64,000 nucleotides of DNA from Trichobilharzia regenti. Its lineage: Eukaryota > Platyhelminthes > Trematoda > Strigeidida > Schistosomatidae. The notes under the pieces are model-generated. The model ran no database searches. It was not told where the DNA came from and was given only the letters and a program-made list of their open reading frames with translations. Made by a program: the position numbers and the translations under genes. The DNA lies in contig OX235265.1 in the NCBI GenBank assembly GCA_944472135.2, positions 95,822,984-95,886,983 of the forward strand, in the 5' to 3' direction. Below, in pieces: positions 9,200 through 22,299 of this stretch; the stretch's first letter is position 1, and every line of letters begins with the position of its first letter.

Positions 9200-12100
9200 T
9201 GTCAGAGTCTCACACAGAGTGGCTCCCGACAGCAGAAACAGCACCTTACTTTTCCGTCTCGACACAGTTTCATATAGAGCTCCACCCGGTAACATCATAT
9301 CGCCAAAATTTAGTAAAAACCATACAAAGGATACTCCAGCCCAACCAACTGGAAATATCAGTCTTCATAAACTGGAGACTCCCAAGGTTACAGGGGAAGA
9401 TGAAATTTCCAGAACACCATTTGGATCCGCTGGTAAGAATAGCAATATAGCAAAGACTAGTCAGAACCCGATGAAGTCTAAAGTGACCTACCTACAAAGG
9501 AGGACAAAGAGCCCAAAACCGAACCCAAGTCTGAGGTCAGTCGATTGAATTCCCCTATCCTGTTTAGTGTACCGGTCTGCAATGACAGTTTGCTTGACCA
9601 AAGGGATCTGTTTGATCAGGAACAGTCGTCCAATATGTACAAAAATTTAGGTATGAACATCAGTTATGGGAAATAGTGTAGACTGTGCAGGGATGTTTAT
9701 TTACCTCAAGGTATGACACCTCGATTTGGGATGACACTAGGCTCTGCCGAAGAGACTGAAAGAATACTGTTACTAGCTCAAGTGTCATCTACCAGTAGGA
9801 GTTCCAGTATAAGAGTGAGACATGATAGGCCGTGGGCTAACAGGCAAATGGCGAGGGAGTCACCGCTACTTTTATAGTCATACATGGTGTTCCGGAGCTG
9901 GAAACTGGCAGTGCTTATGAAAAACACCTGCATGGCGTACATCAATGGATATGGCTCTCATCTTAGATGGAGCCTGGTGCTTCTAAAGAAATCTCGATTT
10001 TCCAACTACCTCCCACAGTTCATCACATACCAATTAGCTCCCTAAGGCCGTTTGGTGTTAAATTCAACTCTCAGGAACGGTTAGCCCTATCACTTCAACG
10101 GTGGTAAAAGACCAAGGATTAATTGTGAGGAGACATCCAATGCTGAGATGCTTCTCCGAGGCAGGAAGCTGAGGCCTTAATACGTCCCCAAGCTTCAGTG
10201 ACACTAGAGAGATGCGGTACTGAGAATGACAGTCTGTTTCACCCAAGTGTTTCACCCGAATCCAAGGGAAAAATACGACAACAGGCCGGTTCCATTGAAA
10301 TCGTCTGGCTAGTCCCAATGCTGAGTCCTCTACCAGCGGACAGCACAATATTAACTGCCCCGCAACACGCTGAGGTGATGAGACTCACTGTCAGCTGCAA
10401 GCATAGCAGTGTGAGAGGGCTGAGAGGAAAAGTAGGTGAACTCAGAAACCTCCAGTCCTACCTAGACCTCAAAATAACAATCCTAGCTGAAAGCTGACTA
10501 ACCCTTACCATCGCCGACGACGAAAACAGTATAAGTGATACGGTTCTGGTCAAACGAGACATGGATAACAAGGAAGGCGGAGAGCTGCCATATACTCTGA
10601 CAAGCAGCTAAAAATTGCACGTCCGACGGACCCACTATTCACAGGACTTCCAGAGTCCATATGGTGTCACTCGACCGTATGCCACGGCAAGCATTTACTC
10701 GGTAGCACCTACCAGTCACTCACCTGCACAGCGAAGTAATCCTCAATACTGTCATAGGGATATAGGATTTGGACTGTGACTAAATCACCATAGTTGGAGA
10801 TTTCAATGCCCCATCCCTGAACCTTGGCTCGAGGTATGCTCAGGGAAAGTTCGGTAGAAATCTACAGGCCATTAGAAATAGAGGACTGACTGAGAATGTT
10901 GGGGAAACGACACTAGGTAGGGCCATAGCAGAAAGTCCTCGGAACCAGACTAAATTCTAACTAGTGGCAAACAACCTGTCAAAAATGTCCAGATGACTTC
11001 GTGACTCCACTAGGAAATAATGACCACACAGTCATATGGTTTGATCTTGCTCTCCATGAGCGCTTACAGTGGAGCGCCGCGCCCCCATGACTGTGTTATA
11101 AAAGGGCGAACTATTTCGGAATGTGAAGGCTTTTGCCCGATGCAGAACGGCCCACAGAGTGGGCTGAGTTATCTGTGGACGAACTCTGGGGAGTGGTAAA
11201 ATATATTGCTCACACAGTAATCTCAGATACCAGCCCTCTTGTCACAAAACATTCGAAGAAGAGGTCCTTATAGCTGAAGAGAGGTAAGCGACGTATTCTG
11301 CAAGTAAAGAGGAATGCTTGGTCTATGTGGTAAATATCTATGAGTCAGGCCAACTGCTATGCATACCTGGAACTCAGGAACCAGTGCAACGCGAGAGTCA
11401 GGAGTGACAGGAGGTCACCTCAGGCTAACCTTGCCAAAATCTTCATTATGGATAAGATTTTATTTTGATAAATCACAGTGTTGTACTCACGACAAAAGTT
11501 GTGTGAGTGGCTTGATGTTATTATGAGCAATAATTTGCTCGCGAAACGTCATCAGTGAATATTGCTACAAACACCGGGTGATTTATTCGAGTGAAATCCT
11601 AACCGTAATGGAGTTATAATCTACCGCAGTGCCCAAGTTTTATATTTGTATCAGTAATACCTACCGGAAAAACTCTTGGCTAACCCCAAAGCCTTTGCCG
11701 ATTCACGTTGGGGGGAAAACTAACCAACTATGGTTGAAGGACTGCCTAGCTGAAAGGAGATTCTACACTTAGGTCGATCCTGTCCGAACACCTTGGCACC
11801 GCCCTTTATAAGGAGTATCGCAGGACTTCATCCTAGGGCAACTGATGTTTTTTTTTATAAATGATCTACTCTGTCGCCTACGTCGTTCTACTCTTTAAGG
11901 CGATGACGTAAAGACTCGGAGAGCAGTATGGTGTTTGGAAGACTCAGATAGTCTGCAGCAGGCATAAAACTTCTTGAGGAATGGTTGGTAGCCAACGGTG
12001 TGACTTTAAACCTGAAAAGGTACGAAGTAGTGCAATTAAGCACCCGCAGACTGCAGAGTGCAAGTTACACCCTGTGCAAAGATAAGCTTGCCCTGAATAA

Positions 12101-12625
12101 TGTCAGAGCATGATTTTGGTCTAGCTCTGAAGGAAGCGGTGAACGCAAGCATGTATTACACAGTAATGTAGCGAGGGCATATGCAATGGTGCCTTTTCTA
12201 TGTAGGCAGTTGGGTGCACTCACTCTTGAGTTCTTTCTGAGGTTGTACAAAACACACGCAGGACCACACCTTGAAGTGCAAAATATCATTGCACCCCAAC
12301 TGCTTAGAAGAGATGCAAACCTCGTGGAAAGAGTCCGTAGACGGGCGAAAAAAGGAGTCATGGGTCACCGAAAACACCTTGTGATGAATGGCAAAAGAAA
12401 TCAGGTCTCTTCATACTTAGCTATCGCCACCTTGGGGTGGACTTGATTACTGTCGGAAGGAAAAAAAGATGGCCAGAATCACTGAAACAAGGAAGTCTGC
12501 CATTAAGTACATACAGGATTCCTCGAGGAAATTCCTGAAGGACAGGTCGCCGGAGAACAGAGACTCGAGTGTGTCCCTTGTTCTCTTCACTGCGAGTTTG
12601 CATACCTGGGACTGTTTACCGGTGG
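9200..12625 (+). mobile_element. Decayed CR1/Jockey-like non-LTR retrotransposon
   Basis: Plus-strand remnant with many stops and frameshifts. Near 10796 the endonuclease motif GDFNAP is readable. Near 11845-11910 the RT signature FINDL followed by a GDDVK catalytic block is readable. At about 12240-12350 the C-terminal RT/linker pattern LYKTHAGPHLE...LVERVRRRAKKGV is typical of CR1-type ORF2. A 109-codon frame at 9219-9548 may be part of ORF1, but I cannot identify it. A PLE terminal-repeat fragment (about 11446-11665) interrupts the region between endonuclease and RT. No intact coding capacity. Confidence 0.65.
11446..11665 (+). repeat. PLE terminal-repeat (pLTR) fragment inside the CR1 relic
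   Basis: Shares with 57060-57230 and the reverse complement of 51805-51900 the sequence around TTATGAGCAATAA, GCGAAACGTCATCAGT and CAGTGCCCAAGTTTTA. It contains a perfect hairpin GAGCAA-TAAT-TTGCTC (11525-11540) followed by GAAACGTC (11543-11550). No coding region accompanies it. Confidence 0.6.
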
Positions 12626-12760
12626 GTGCGTGAAGTACGTAACAATATGATTGTACACTTTTTGTTAGTTGTAGAAATTAGAGACATTGTACATGATTTT
12701 TGTTTAAAACGATCCTTGTTAAAATATATATAACTTCTGTGTACCAATTGGAAATACATT
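12626..12760 (+). repeat. LTR-like repeat, left copy
   Basis: About 135 bp aligning with 40058-40195 (shared: GTACACTTTTTGTTAGTTGT, CATTGTACATGATTTTT, GTGTACCAATTGGA). Its junction with a Gypsy integrase tail suggests that it is a Gypsy-type LTR fragment. The paired copy lies beyond the far end of array B, 27 kb away. Confidence 0.5.
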
Positions 12761-13056
12761 ACACCGCTGGAAAAAAAGGATTGCAACCATCATACGAAGG
12801 TCCCTTCCAAGTTATTAAACCTTCAGACAAACACTTTACAGTAAACAAGAATGGAAGACGAGAGACTATTTCCATTGATCGAAACAAGCCCGCATACACA
12901 GACAACGACTTTGAATATACATCGGCAAATGAGCAACCAAATAATCAGACATCCGCTTCCACTCCATCGGTACCAAGTCTTATCCTCCTTCCATATCAAA
13001 CACGTAGTGGTCGGCAAATCAGTAAGGCGGCTCGCTACGTTCATTTTGAGGACTGA
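12761..13056 (+). pseudogene. Gypsy-type integrase C-terminal fragment
   Basis: The frame reads a GPY/F-like module typical of Metaviridae-type (Gypsy) integrase C-termini: LQPSYEGPFQVIK, DKHFTVNKNGRRETISIDR and KPAY. It ends with the TRSGRQI...ARYV tail often seen at the end of these Pol proteins, then a TGA stop. The catalytic core, RT and protease are absent, so it is a 5'-truncated relic. Upstream it abuts an LTR-like repeat, implying an internal deletion. Confidence 0.75.
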
Positions 13057-13522
13057 TAAAAAAAAGAAAAAAATTCAAAAATTATTTTTTTCGTTTAGAC
13101 ATTATTATCATGACTAATAGTATTTCTTAGTACACATTGATGTCACTGTCACTCTGGAGGATTTCTATCACTATTATTCATTTATTCATTTATATGTGCC
13201 TCACCTACAAAACAGGTATTGTGCTTTTCAGAAACTGTTGATTTTCAATCCATAATTTTATGTTTTCTTTCCCCTCTTTAATTACTATGTACATACATAT
13301 TTTTCTTTATACATAGAAAATCATCGTTCATGGTTTGAGCAATGGGGAACCGACCATAATTAATTGACATGCCCTCCTATAACAATTTTCATTGTTGAAC
13401 TAATTGTATATGCGTTCAGACTTTATATGATCCAAATACCGTTACGCGTAAATGCATATAATTACGTAAAACTATTTTTATACTAACATTGTTATTAATA
13501 TTATTATTAACTTCACTAACGG
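13057..13522. other. AT-rich spacer before array B
   Basis: Presumably 3' noncoding or LTR remains of the Gypsy fragment plus AT-rich DNA. No gene seen. It ends directly at the TGTCA terminus of LTR B0. Confidence 0.3.
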
Positions 13523-13881
13523 TGTCAGCCACGTCTCGTAAACCGTTAATGCCCAGCTCTTGCTACGCTCGTGCTCACGCTGTTCCTTGAAGTTTCTCAG
13601 AAACGCTTAGTAATAACGGACGAAAAAACCAAAACACCGATTGGCCACTCGAGAATTCTTTATTGTAACACCAACATATAAAAAATGTTTCCACTAAGGT
13701 CTGTGAACAAATATTACAATAATAAATCACAATATTACTTCTGACGGTTGTCTCCTGACTTCTTTCTGAACAGCGACCGATGAGATGATGACTGTCGTAT
13801 TGATGCCTCCGCGAAAATTGGGGAAGTTGGTTTTGAGCAAACAACCATGAATTGATCGTTCAATCTTCAACTACATTGACA
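13523..13881 (-). repeat. LTR B0 (left edge of array B)
   Basis: 359 bp, TGTCA...TGACA. It has variants not seen in the inner LTRs (GTCAGCC near the left end, GAAAATTGG). It shares the CAATCTTC variant near its right end only with the outermost LTR B11. Confidence 0.85.
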
Positions 13882-13915
13882 CTCCCCGGCAAAAAGTATT
13901 TATTCCTTTTTTCCA

Positions 13916-14140
13916 TCACGACCAATACACGTTGACTTGGATGCCATTGCGAGAACCTGGGTCACACGGACAGAGCTGAAATGGAAAACAAACAGAAAAG
14001 CCAACACACCACAGGCATACCCACAGCACAATCTCACACATCAATGACGACCTGCGCCTCCAGACAGAGACCTCCTCTTGACATCTTGCAACACAATCTC
14101 CACTTGCTAGAATGACTCTTGCAGAATGCAACGTGACCAT
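13916..14140 (-). CDS. Small hypothetical ORF, copy in the array B gag element
   Basis: Third copy of the 74-codon frame of the gag-type elements, with an intact ATG and stop. It has Asn-to-Ser and Val-Asp-to-Glu-Glu changes in its first third, and the hydrophobic segment is unchanged. The frame is open here although the neighbouring gag is broken. Confidence 0.25.
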   Translation of the reverse strand: MVTLHSARVILASGDCVARCQEEVSVWRRRSSLMCEIVLWVCLWCVGFSVCFPFQLCPCDPGSRNGIQVNVYWS

Positions 14141-14835
14141 AGCACCACCTCACGATACTCCACGCACATCGTCTTATCTACTCACTACCAATTACCACTG
14201 CAATCCCTTGTCACTCATTCTGCCTCAGTTCTAGTAACGGCGACGTATGCGACCCTCAGTCGTTTACACTCTTTCTCCCCGGCGTGTGGGACCACAGCTA
14301 ACAATTATCTCCGTGTGCATTTCATTCTCAGCAATAGCCTAGCCTCCCCGGCGTATACGACCCATCTGCTGTCCTTAACATCAATCAATTCATTCATGGA
14401 TGTAGAAGACTCGAAACAACTTCAGAAATAATCACGACGAAAATTTTAACAAAATTACGCAATAACAACAAGATACGAAAACAACGAGTAAACACAATGA
14501 ATCCAAAAACACCAATTGATAAGACACACCAAACATATATACAAACAGTACAAAAAAACTCGCAGATCGTGTCTCGATGGAATTTCTTTGAAGAATCGCA
14601 GGCCTTACACCAGTACGCCCGCAACCCTTCTCAGGTTGACTATTGTAAGTTGTGGAATGTCGGGACACAAACAAGATTAACCAACAATTACAATAATTGG
14701 AACTCACACAATTATTTAACACAAATATATGTACAATCAACACATCAAATGTGATGGATTCTGACACGAAAAACTACCCTTGAAGAATTGTAGGACTTAC
14801 ACCAGTACGCCTACAACTCTTCTCAGGTTGACGCT

Positions 14836-16699
14836 CTAAGTTGGAAAATCGTCGCCGAGTTTATTTGCTGACTTCCCTCTATCATCTATATCCTCAAATC
14901 TGAACGGTAACACGCCCATGTCATTGTGTCGTAGAATATAGATGACGGACAAACACACGACGTATCCGACCAACCAAGCGTAGACGCAGAGTAATTTACA
15001 CCAAAGATAATAGCATTCAAATAGTAACTTGAAACTAGAAACGCCTTTATTCATGCAAGTCAATTTAACAATTACTCTCTCGTTTACACTGGGCTTATCC
15101 TCACTAAACTGAGCAATATCTTTCATCTTTTCAAACGCACCAATACTATCATAGTCATTGCACAAGATACTTGAGTTGATGGGCGTCTGTTTCATTGTGG
15201 ATGACAACACCAACGACGACTGAGTGACACAAGTTGATGAAGTTAGCGGTGGATCAAATGCTGTTGTTGCTCGGTTTTCAGAAATTTGTCTAACTGCAAG
15301 ACTACCACCACTGCTGTCTTTTATTATCAGCTCAGGTTTAGCATTATCATCTGATGATAGGTGGGCTACACGCTGATCAATTACACTAACGGTCTCACAA
15401 GTATCCATACCTTCTGCAACTGCATCTGCATTCAATTCTACTTCACGTTGTAGTTGTACAGAACCTTTATTCAACTTAGCAGTAGTAGACATTCCCCTCA
15501 TTTCATCATGATCAATCAAAGACAAATCTGTACTATCATGATCATTATCACAAATATTCAATTTACCATCATCTATCTGGTCGACTTCATCATTTTCAAA
15601 CTCTTTAATAAAAGCAGTGGATGATTTGGGTTCTTCCTCACAAATACCTAAAGGTTCTATACCTTCACTCTGACTAGTGATACCTTGTAAACTTATGGAG
15701 TCAGAACGGGACTCTGAAACTTTAACTCTCTTCTGTGGCATACTATTCAACAATGGCTTGCTAATTGCAACTACAGACTTCTTCACCGCGCCATTGTCGT
15801 CACACAATTCGGACTCAGACCTTGATTTCACATATAGCTTATCACTGAACTTGCTCACTGGTTCACAGTTCACCTTTGTATGCACTTCTTGCAAACGTGT
15901 AAAACACAACCGTGTTTGTCTTGCATCTTGTAACGTATCTGTTGAGGATGTACTACGAAACCTGTTGCACTCACTAGGTCTATATGCATTACTAGACATC
16001 ATGCAGCCTTCTGGATATGCACCTCTCTGAGGCCTATTCGTCATCAATGAGTGCGTTTTACCCTCAGACTGCTCTATTCTATGGGTGAGATCTAACAGAC
16101 TGGAAAACTTGCTCATAGATTGATTGACACTATCTTTTACCAGTTTCAGGATATCATCAAATTTTGGCTCGATACCCTCATCCTCCATACGGGAGCTTAT
16201 CTTCACCCACTTCCTTTGCAGTCGAGTAGGTAGGCGTCTTGCTATTACTTCTAGTATAAAACTCGAGTTGAGGTCACTCATGCGACTCATCTAAATCATT
16301 GCATTCTTGTAAATTAGCAAATTATCTAAAAACTCAGTAAGTGCCTGAGAGACATCCTGTAATTGACCACCATTACCCTTAACAGCCTCGAATAATTTTC
16401 CTGCAATCATCGAAGGTCTTCCAAACCATTGACGTAGTATGCTTATAGCCTCGTAGAAGCCCACTTTTGGCCTCATAGACTTAAAGCACTAAATAGTTCA
16501 TGAAGCATATCCAGTGAAATACCTCGTCAAATACATTAACTTCAATGCATCATTTAATAAAAAAACCACTTAACATGATTTCAAACTCCTTTACAAATTG
16601 TAAATAATCAGCTGGGTTTCAATCGAAACAACGTGGTTCGAATTTAGGGAGTTTGATGTTCCTATTATCCCCGAACGGCGAAACAGTAACATCAACCAT
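14836..16699 (-). pseudogene. Broken gag of the array B gag-type element
   Basis: Same Gag family as in array A, with the conserved RxFGRPSMI block, the Arg-substituted zinc knuckle and the hydrophobic C-terminal segment. Breaks are visible: an in-frame TAG at 16291-16293, a one-base expansion of an A run near 16560, and stop-forming changes near 16490. Relative to array A it has a small in-frame insertion in the acidic middle region. The ATG-equivalent codon is at 16699. Upstream, the potential earlier ATG is followed at codon 4 by TGA, as in the chimeric units and unlike array A. This identifies it as the parent subfamily of the chimeras. Confidence 0.8.
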
Positions 16700-16949
16700 G
16701 TCATGCTTAACATCAGACACATCGTTACAAGTAACAGACAAGTCACCATGACTTACTTTCCTGTTTGCATCCAAGACACTCTGTCCCTTCTTTCACCCAG
16801 GCATTGTTGAACGTGACCCAATTCCAAAAATGTTCCATATATTGCTTGTTCAAAGAGGACTTGACCGGCACCAGGAAAGATGAACGGTGGCTATCCAAAC
16901 TTTCACCTACTGTCTGAATCCGCCAGAATCTGTTTCTACCATCAGAAAC

Positions 16950-17307
16950 TGTCAGACACGTCTCGTAAACCGTTAATGCCCAGCTCTTGCTACGCTCGTG
17001 CTCACGCTGTTCCTTGAAGTTTCTCAGAAACGCTTAGTAATAACGGACGAAAAACCAAAACACCGATTGGCCACTCGAGAATTCTTTATTGTAACACCAA
17101 CATATAAAAAATGTTTCCACTAAGGTCTGTGAACAAATATTACAATAATAAATCACAATATTACTTCTGACGGTTGTCTCCTGACTTCTTTCTGAACAGC
17201 GACCGATGAGACGATGACTGTCGTATTGATGCCTCCGCGAAAGTTGGGGAAGTTGGTTTTGAACAAACAACCATGAATTGATCGTTCAGTCTTCAACTAC
17301 ATTGACA
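16950..17307 (-). repeat. LTR B1
   Basis: 358 bp, TGTCAGACACG...ACATTGACA. It is 5' LTR of the gag-type unit and 3' LTR of chimeric unit 1. It carries the GAACAAAC variant, also found in B3 and B6. Confidence 0.9.
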
Positions 17308-18868
17308 GGGTATATATCGAGTAGCTGGACTGAGGGCTTAATGTAATTTCCTGCATATGTTTTGTCGAATAGTTCACATATGTCTGCAGATTCAGTGCAT
17401 AGCCTGCTTTTGTCTATGAGGAGAGAAATGCTGTGATTTTTGCGATTCATTCGCTTCCTTAAGATTTCTGTGAGTGCATACACTCTAGCTGGACTGGCTA
17501 CAGCGATGCGTTCTTCCTTTCTCATACGGAAGTCTCGAGCTTGTGAGATGGAGCTAAGGGTGTTAAGTATTAGACCTAGAGTGCCAAAGTCGTGGTGTTT
17601 GAAGTAACTTGTTGAGAGTTTCTTCAGTTTCGTACGATCCTTTGGTTTTATGAATGACTTCCTGTGTGGGGAAACCTTTAGTGTTTGGAGTGGAATGACA
17701 GCATCTAAGCATGTGTTAGTGTTATGGTAGAAGATGGTTAGGGCTCTCGATAGGTCATCAGTAGTGATGTATTCATCCCTTTCGGAGGATCTTAGCACTG
17801 ATTCTACCAAGGCCCAGTTTGCCTTACCATAGTTCCTATATTTTATTTGTTGTGAAGTGGAGGTATGAGATACATTGCTACTCAGCGGAATTGGCAGTGC
17901 ACACATCACTGTTTTGTGGTCGCTCCCTGGAAACTGAGAACCTACTAGGGTTGAAAGGGGACTTATATTGTGGCAGAAGATTAAGTCTAGTACGTTATTA
18001 CCTCTTGTGGGAGTAGTGACAGTTTGTTTCCAGCCAAGTATATCCAGTGTGTCTAAGAACTTATCAAATTTAGTTGGACCTGTGGGTATATCCCAGTTGA
18101 TTTCAGGTAAGTTAAAGTCCCCACATAGGATCTTATGATCGTATTGTAAGTCGGTTAATTGCTCCAGAGTATTAATAAGTTGGGTCTCGTAGTTACTAAA
18201 GGTGCCAGGTGCTCTGTAGGTGCATCCAATTAATGCTGTTACGTTATTTAAGTGTACATTAACCCATAGAGTCTCTGGCATGTTAAGTGTACTACTTTCT
18301 AGCTGTGATACAGTAAGTGCATTCAGAAAGTACATGAGACAACCCCCTCCATTACCACCTTCCCTGTCACACCGAAAGTGTGTGTAGTTATCTAGGCTTA
18401 TTTCTTCATCCAGAATGTTCGAATGACACCAAGATTCAGTTATGACAATTACAGGGGGTTTGTATATTACTGTGAGCGCTCTGAGCATCGGCAATTTATT
18501 TAGAACAGATCTAGCATTTATGAGGATTAGGTTAAGATGAGAGTTGAAGTAGCATTTGAAGTATTTGAGTTCGTTAGTCAGCCCCGAATATGGTTCAGCA
18601 CCCAGTAGTTCTGCTTCACATGACGATCCTATGTTAAGAGGAGTTTCAGCATCATGCTCACCTATGTCTACCGAGTTGTGTGTGCTGTTTTCGGTGAAGA
18701 ATTAGGAGTTGGAGTACTGGATTTGCTATAGAATAAGGAATTTTTATTTTTAGTTAGGTTACAGAAGTGGGTAGGGATTTTTATTTGACCTACACTTGTG
18801 CAAGTGTCAAATTTAGGGAGTTTGATGTTCCTATTATCCCCGAACGGCGAAACAGTAACATCAACCAT
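17286..18868 (-). pseudogene. Chimeric Gag/endonuclease ORF, unit 1 (frameshifted)
   Basis: Unit 1 of the chimera family. One G is missing near 18677 relative to the other units (GAGTTGTGTG versus GAGTTGGTGTG). This shifts the Gag-derived N-terminal part out of frame with the endonuclease. The endonuclease part itself (from about 18676 down to 17286) is open with all catalytic motifs. Private and shared variants: FRMRKEE (private), HRKSF (shared with units 8-10). Confidence 0.85.
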
Positions 18869-19118
18869 GTCATGCTTAACATCAGACACATCGTTACAAG
18901 TAACAGACAAGTCACCATGACTTACTTTCCTGTTTGCATCCAAGACACTCTGTCCCTTCTTTCACCCAGGCATTGTTGAACGTGACCCAATTCCAAAAAT
19001 GTTCCATATATTGCTTGTTCAAAGAGGACTTGACCGGCACCAGGAAAGATGAACGGTGGCTATCCAAACTTTCACCTACTGTCTGAATCCGCCAGAATCT
19101 GTTTCTACCATCAGAAAC

Positions 19119-19476
19119 TGTCAGACACGTCTCGTAAACCGTTAATGCCCAGCTCTTGCTACGCTCGTGCTCACGCTGTTCCTTGAAGTTTCTCAGAAAC
19201 GCTTAGTAATAACGGACGAAAAACCAAAACACCGATTGGCCACTCGAGAATTCTTTATTGTAACACCAACATATAAAAAATGTTTCCACTAAGGTCTGTG
19301 AACAAATATTACAATAATAAATCACAATATTACTTCTGACGGTTGTCTCCTGACTTCTTTCTGAACAGCGACCGATGAGACGATGACTGTCGTATTGATG
19401 CCTCCGCGAAAGTTGGGGAAGTTGGTTTTGAGCAAACAACCATGAATTGATCGTTCAGTCTTCAACTACATTGACA
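19119..19476 (-). repeat. LTR B2
   Basis: 358 bp with intact TGTCA/TGACA ends and the GAGCAAAC variant. It supplies the last codons and the TGA of the unit 2 frame. Confidence 0.9.
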
Positions 19477-22049
19477 GGGTATATATCGAGTAGCTGGACT
19501 GAGGGCTTAATGTAATTTCCTGCATATGTTTTGTCGAATAGTTCACATATGTCTGCAGATTCAGTGCATAGCCTACTTTTGTCTATGAGGAGAGAAATGC
19601 TGTGATTTTTGCGATTCATTCGCTTCCTTAAGATTTCTGTGAGTGCATACACTCTAGCTGGACTGGCTACAGCGATGCGTTCTTCCTTTGTCCTACGGAA
19701 GTCTCGAGCTTGTGAGATGGAGCTAAGGGTGTTAAGTATTAGACCTAGAGTGCCAAAGTCGTGGTGTTTGAAGTAACTTGTTGAGAGTTTCTTCAGTTTC
19801 GTACGATCCTTTGGTTTTATGAATGGCTTCCTGTGTGGGGAAACCTTTAGTGTTTGGAGTGGAATGACAGCATCTAAGCATGTGTTAGTGTTATGGTAGA
19901 AGATGGTTAGGGCTCTCGATAGGTCATCAGTAGTGATGTATTCATCCCTTTCGGAGGATCTTAGCACTGATTCTACCAAGGCCCAGTTTGCCTTACCATA
20001 GTTCCTATATTTTATTTGTTGTGAAGTGGAGGTATGAGATACATTGCTACTCAGCGGAATTGGCAGTGCACACATCACTGTTTTGTGGTCGCTCCCTGGA
20101 AACTGAGAACCTACTAGGGTTGAAAGGGGACTTATATTGTGGCAGAAGATTAAGTCTAGTACGTTATTACCTCTTGTGGGAGTAGTGACAGTTTGTTTCC
20201 AGCCAAGTATATCCAGTGTGTCTAAGAACTTATCAAATTTAGTTGGACCTGTGGGTATATCCCAGTTGATTTCAAGTAAGTTAAAGTCCCCACATAGGAT
20301 CTTATGATCGTATTGTAAGTCGGTTAATTGCCCCAGAGTATTAATAAGTTGGGTCTCGTAGTTACTAAAGGTGCCAGGTGCTCTGTAGGTGCATCCAATT
20401 AATGCTGTTACGTTATTTAAGTGCACATTAACCCATAGAGTCTCTGGCATGTTAAGTGTACTACTTTCTAGCTGTGATACAGTAAGTGCATTCAGAAAGT
20501 ACATGAGACAACCCCCTCCATTACCACCTTCCCTGTCACACCGAAAGTGTGTGTAGTTATCTAGGCTTATTTCTTCATCCAGAATGTTCGAATGACACCA
20601 AGATTCAGTTATGACAATTACAGGGGGTTTGTATATTACTGTGAGCGCTCTGAGCATCGGCAATTTATTTAGAACAGATCTAGCATTTATGAGGATTAGG
20701 TTAAGATGAGGGTGGCGTTAGCTGATCAGTAGATATGGTGGTGGTCACTAAGGTGAATCGCCCCATTCTGCAGGAACAGCAATATACAAATTAAAGGCTC
20801 GAGATATTTCTGATTTTTATGAGGGCTTAGATCTTTATCTTGAAAAAGATAATAGTGAACGCCTTGACAGATAATGCTTCTACCTTTAAATATATACCAT
20901 TCGCTCAGCCTATTGTTGAGATGCGACCACGTGGGATCTGCACAGATTTATGGGGCATCTTATGAATTAACTTGCTATCCATTGTCAGATCTTTAAATAC
21001 CACTTCACAATATCTTGTCTCACTTATTTTCTAATAACGTCTTTACTTGATTCTCATTATATTCCATTAAACCTAACATTTTATAGCTTTTTATGAATTT
21101 CATTCGACTTATTCTATTCCTATTCTCTGGAGGGTACGGTTGTGCACCAAATAGAAAAAAAGACATGAAATAAAGACAACTGGCTTGAAAATAATTGTAT
21201 TAAAGCCAAAAGTGAACGCATGATAGTATAAAATATATTGGTTTCATTATACATTGCAAATGAACGTTGTCGGCCTTAGGATTAATTACTTCCCCATTCT
21301 GTTTTCTATATAAATGTGTTTATTAATGATATATTTCACTCACTTAATCTATTACACTTTAATGTTTCACCTTAGCACTTTAACTTTTCTAAAACAGCTT
21401 CCAATCCCTTGTAAAAGTTGTACTTACCTCAATATTGGTTGGTTATCGTATGCCTACAACCACGGGATGAAAACGAAACGAAGTCGATTTTCCCGCTCAA
21501 CCTGGAGGACAAATGTACAATTCAATAACTATCCGGCCTGGTTCAGACAATGAGTGTATATATATATATCAAATATTTAACTGTTGAAACATTATTAACT
21601 TGTAGACAATTTAAGATTTGACATTATATCATCCTTGATCGTGCCTGTAAAAATGGCATGCATTTTCATGTAAATTTATGTTTATATGAAAATAAATTAT
21701 TATTATTATTATTATTATGAGAGTTGAAGTAGCATTTGAAGTATTTGAGTTCGTTAGTCAGCCCCGAATATGGTTCAGCACCCAGTAGTTCTGCTTCACA
21801 TGACGATCCTATGTTAAGAGGAGTTTCAGCATCATGCTCACCTATGTCTACCGAGTTGATGTGTGCTGTTTTCGGTGAAGAATTAGGAGTTGGAGTACTG
21901 GATTTGCTATAGAATAAGGAATTTTTATTTTTAGTTAGGTTACAGAAGTGGGTAGGGATTTTTATTTGACCTACACTTGTGCAAGTGTCAAATTTAGGGA
22001 GTTTGATGTTCCTATTATCCCCGAACGGCGAAACAGTAACATCAACCAT
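19455..22049 (-). pseudogene. Chimeric Gag/endonuclease ORF, unit 2 (interrupted by insertion)
   Basis: The frame is split by a 1-kb insertion at 20711-21721, between the CR1 N-terminal extension and the NARS motif of the endonuclease. Both flanking parts are otherwise open. It shares the variants LGQL, NLLEI and FRRTKEE with unit 3, so the insertion happened after this pair was formed. A private Thr-to-Ile change lies in the linker. Confidence 0.85.
20711..21721 (+). mobile_element. 1-kb retro-insertion in unit 2 with (ATT)n tail
   Basis: Unit 2 is 1011 bp longer than its neighbours. The extra DNA is flanked by ATGAG on both sides (20706-20710 and 21717-21721), a 5-bp target-site duplication. 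It ends in an ATT microsatellite (about 21696-21716), as in non-LTR or SINE-type insertions on the plus strand. No coding motif is recognised; an AT-rich middle holds only short frames. A 5'-truncated non-LTR element or an unclassified non-autonomous retroelement is likely. Confidence 0.7.
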
Positions 22050-22299
22050 GTCATGCTTAACATCAGACACATCGTTACAAGTAACAGACAAGTCACCATG
22101 ACTTACTTTCCTGTTTGCATCCAAGACACTCTGTCCCTTCTTTCACCCAGGCATTGTTGAACGTGACCCAATTCCAAAAATGTTCCATATATTGCTTGTT
22201 CAAAGAGGACTTGACCGGCACCAGGAAAGATGAACGGTGGCTATCCAAACTTTCACCTACTGTCTGAATCCGCCAGAATCTGTTTCTACCATCAGAAAC

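Noticed and set aside
9219..9548. 109-codon plus-strand frame
   Set aside because: No recognisable motif, no exon signals. It lies in a decayed CR1-like element and is at most a piece of ORF1.
10064..10348. Minus-strand 94-codon frame and overlapping plus-strand 99-codon frame
   Set aside because: Both are short chance frames in the CR1 relic. Neither carries a known motif.
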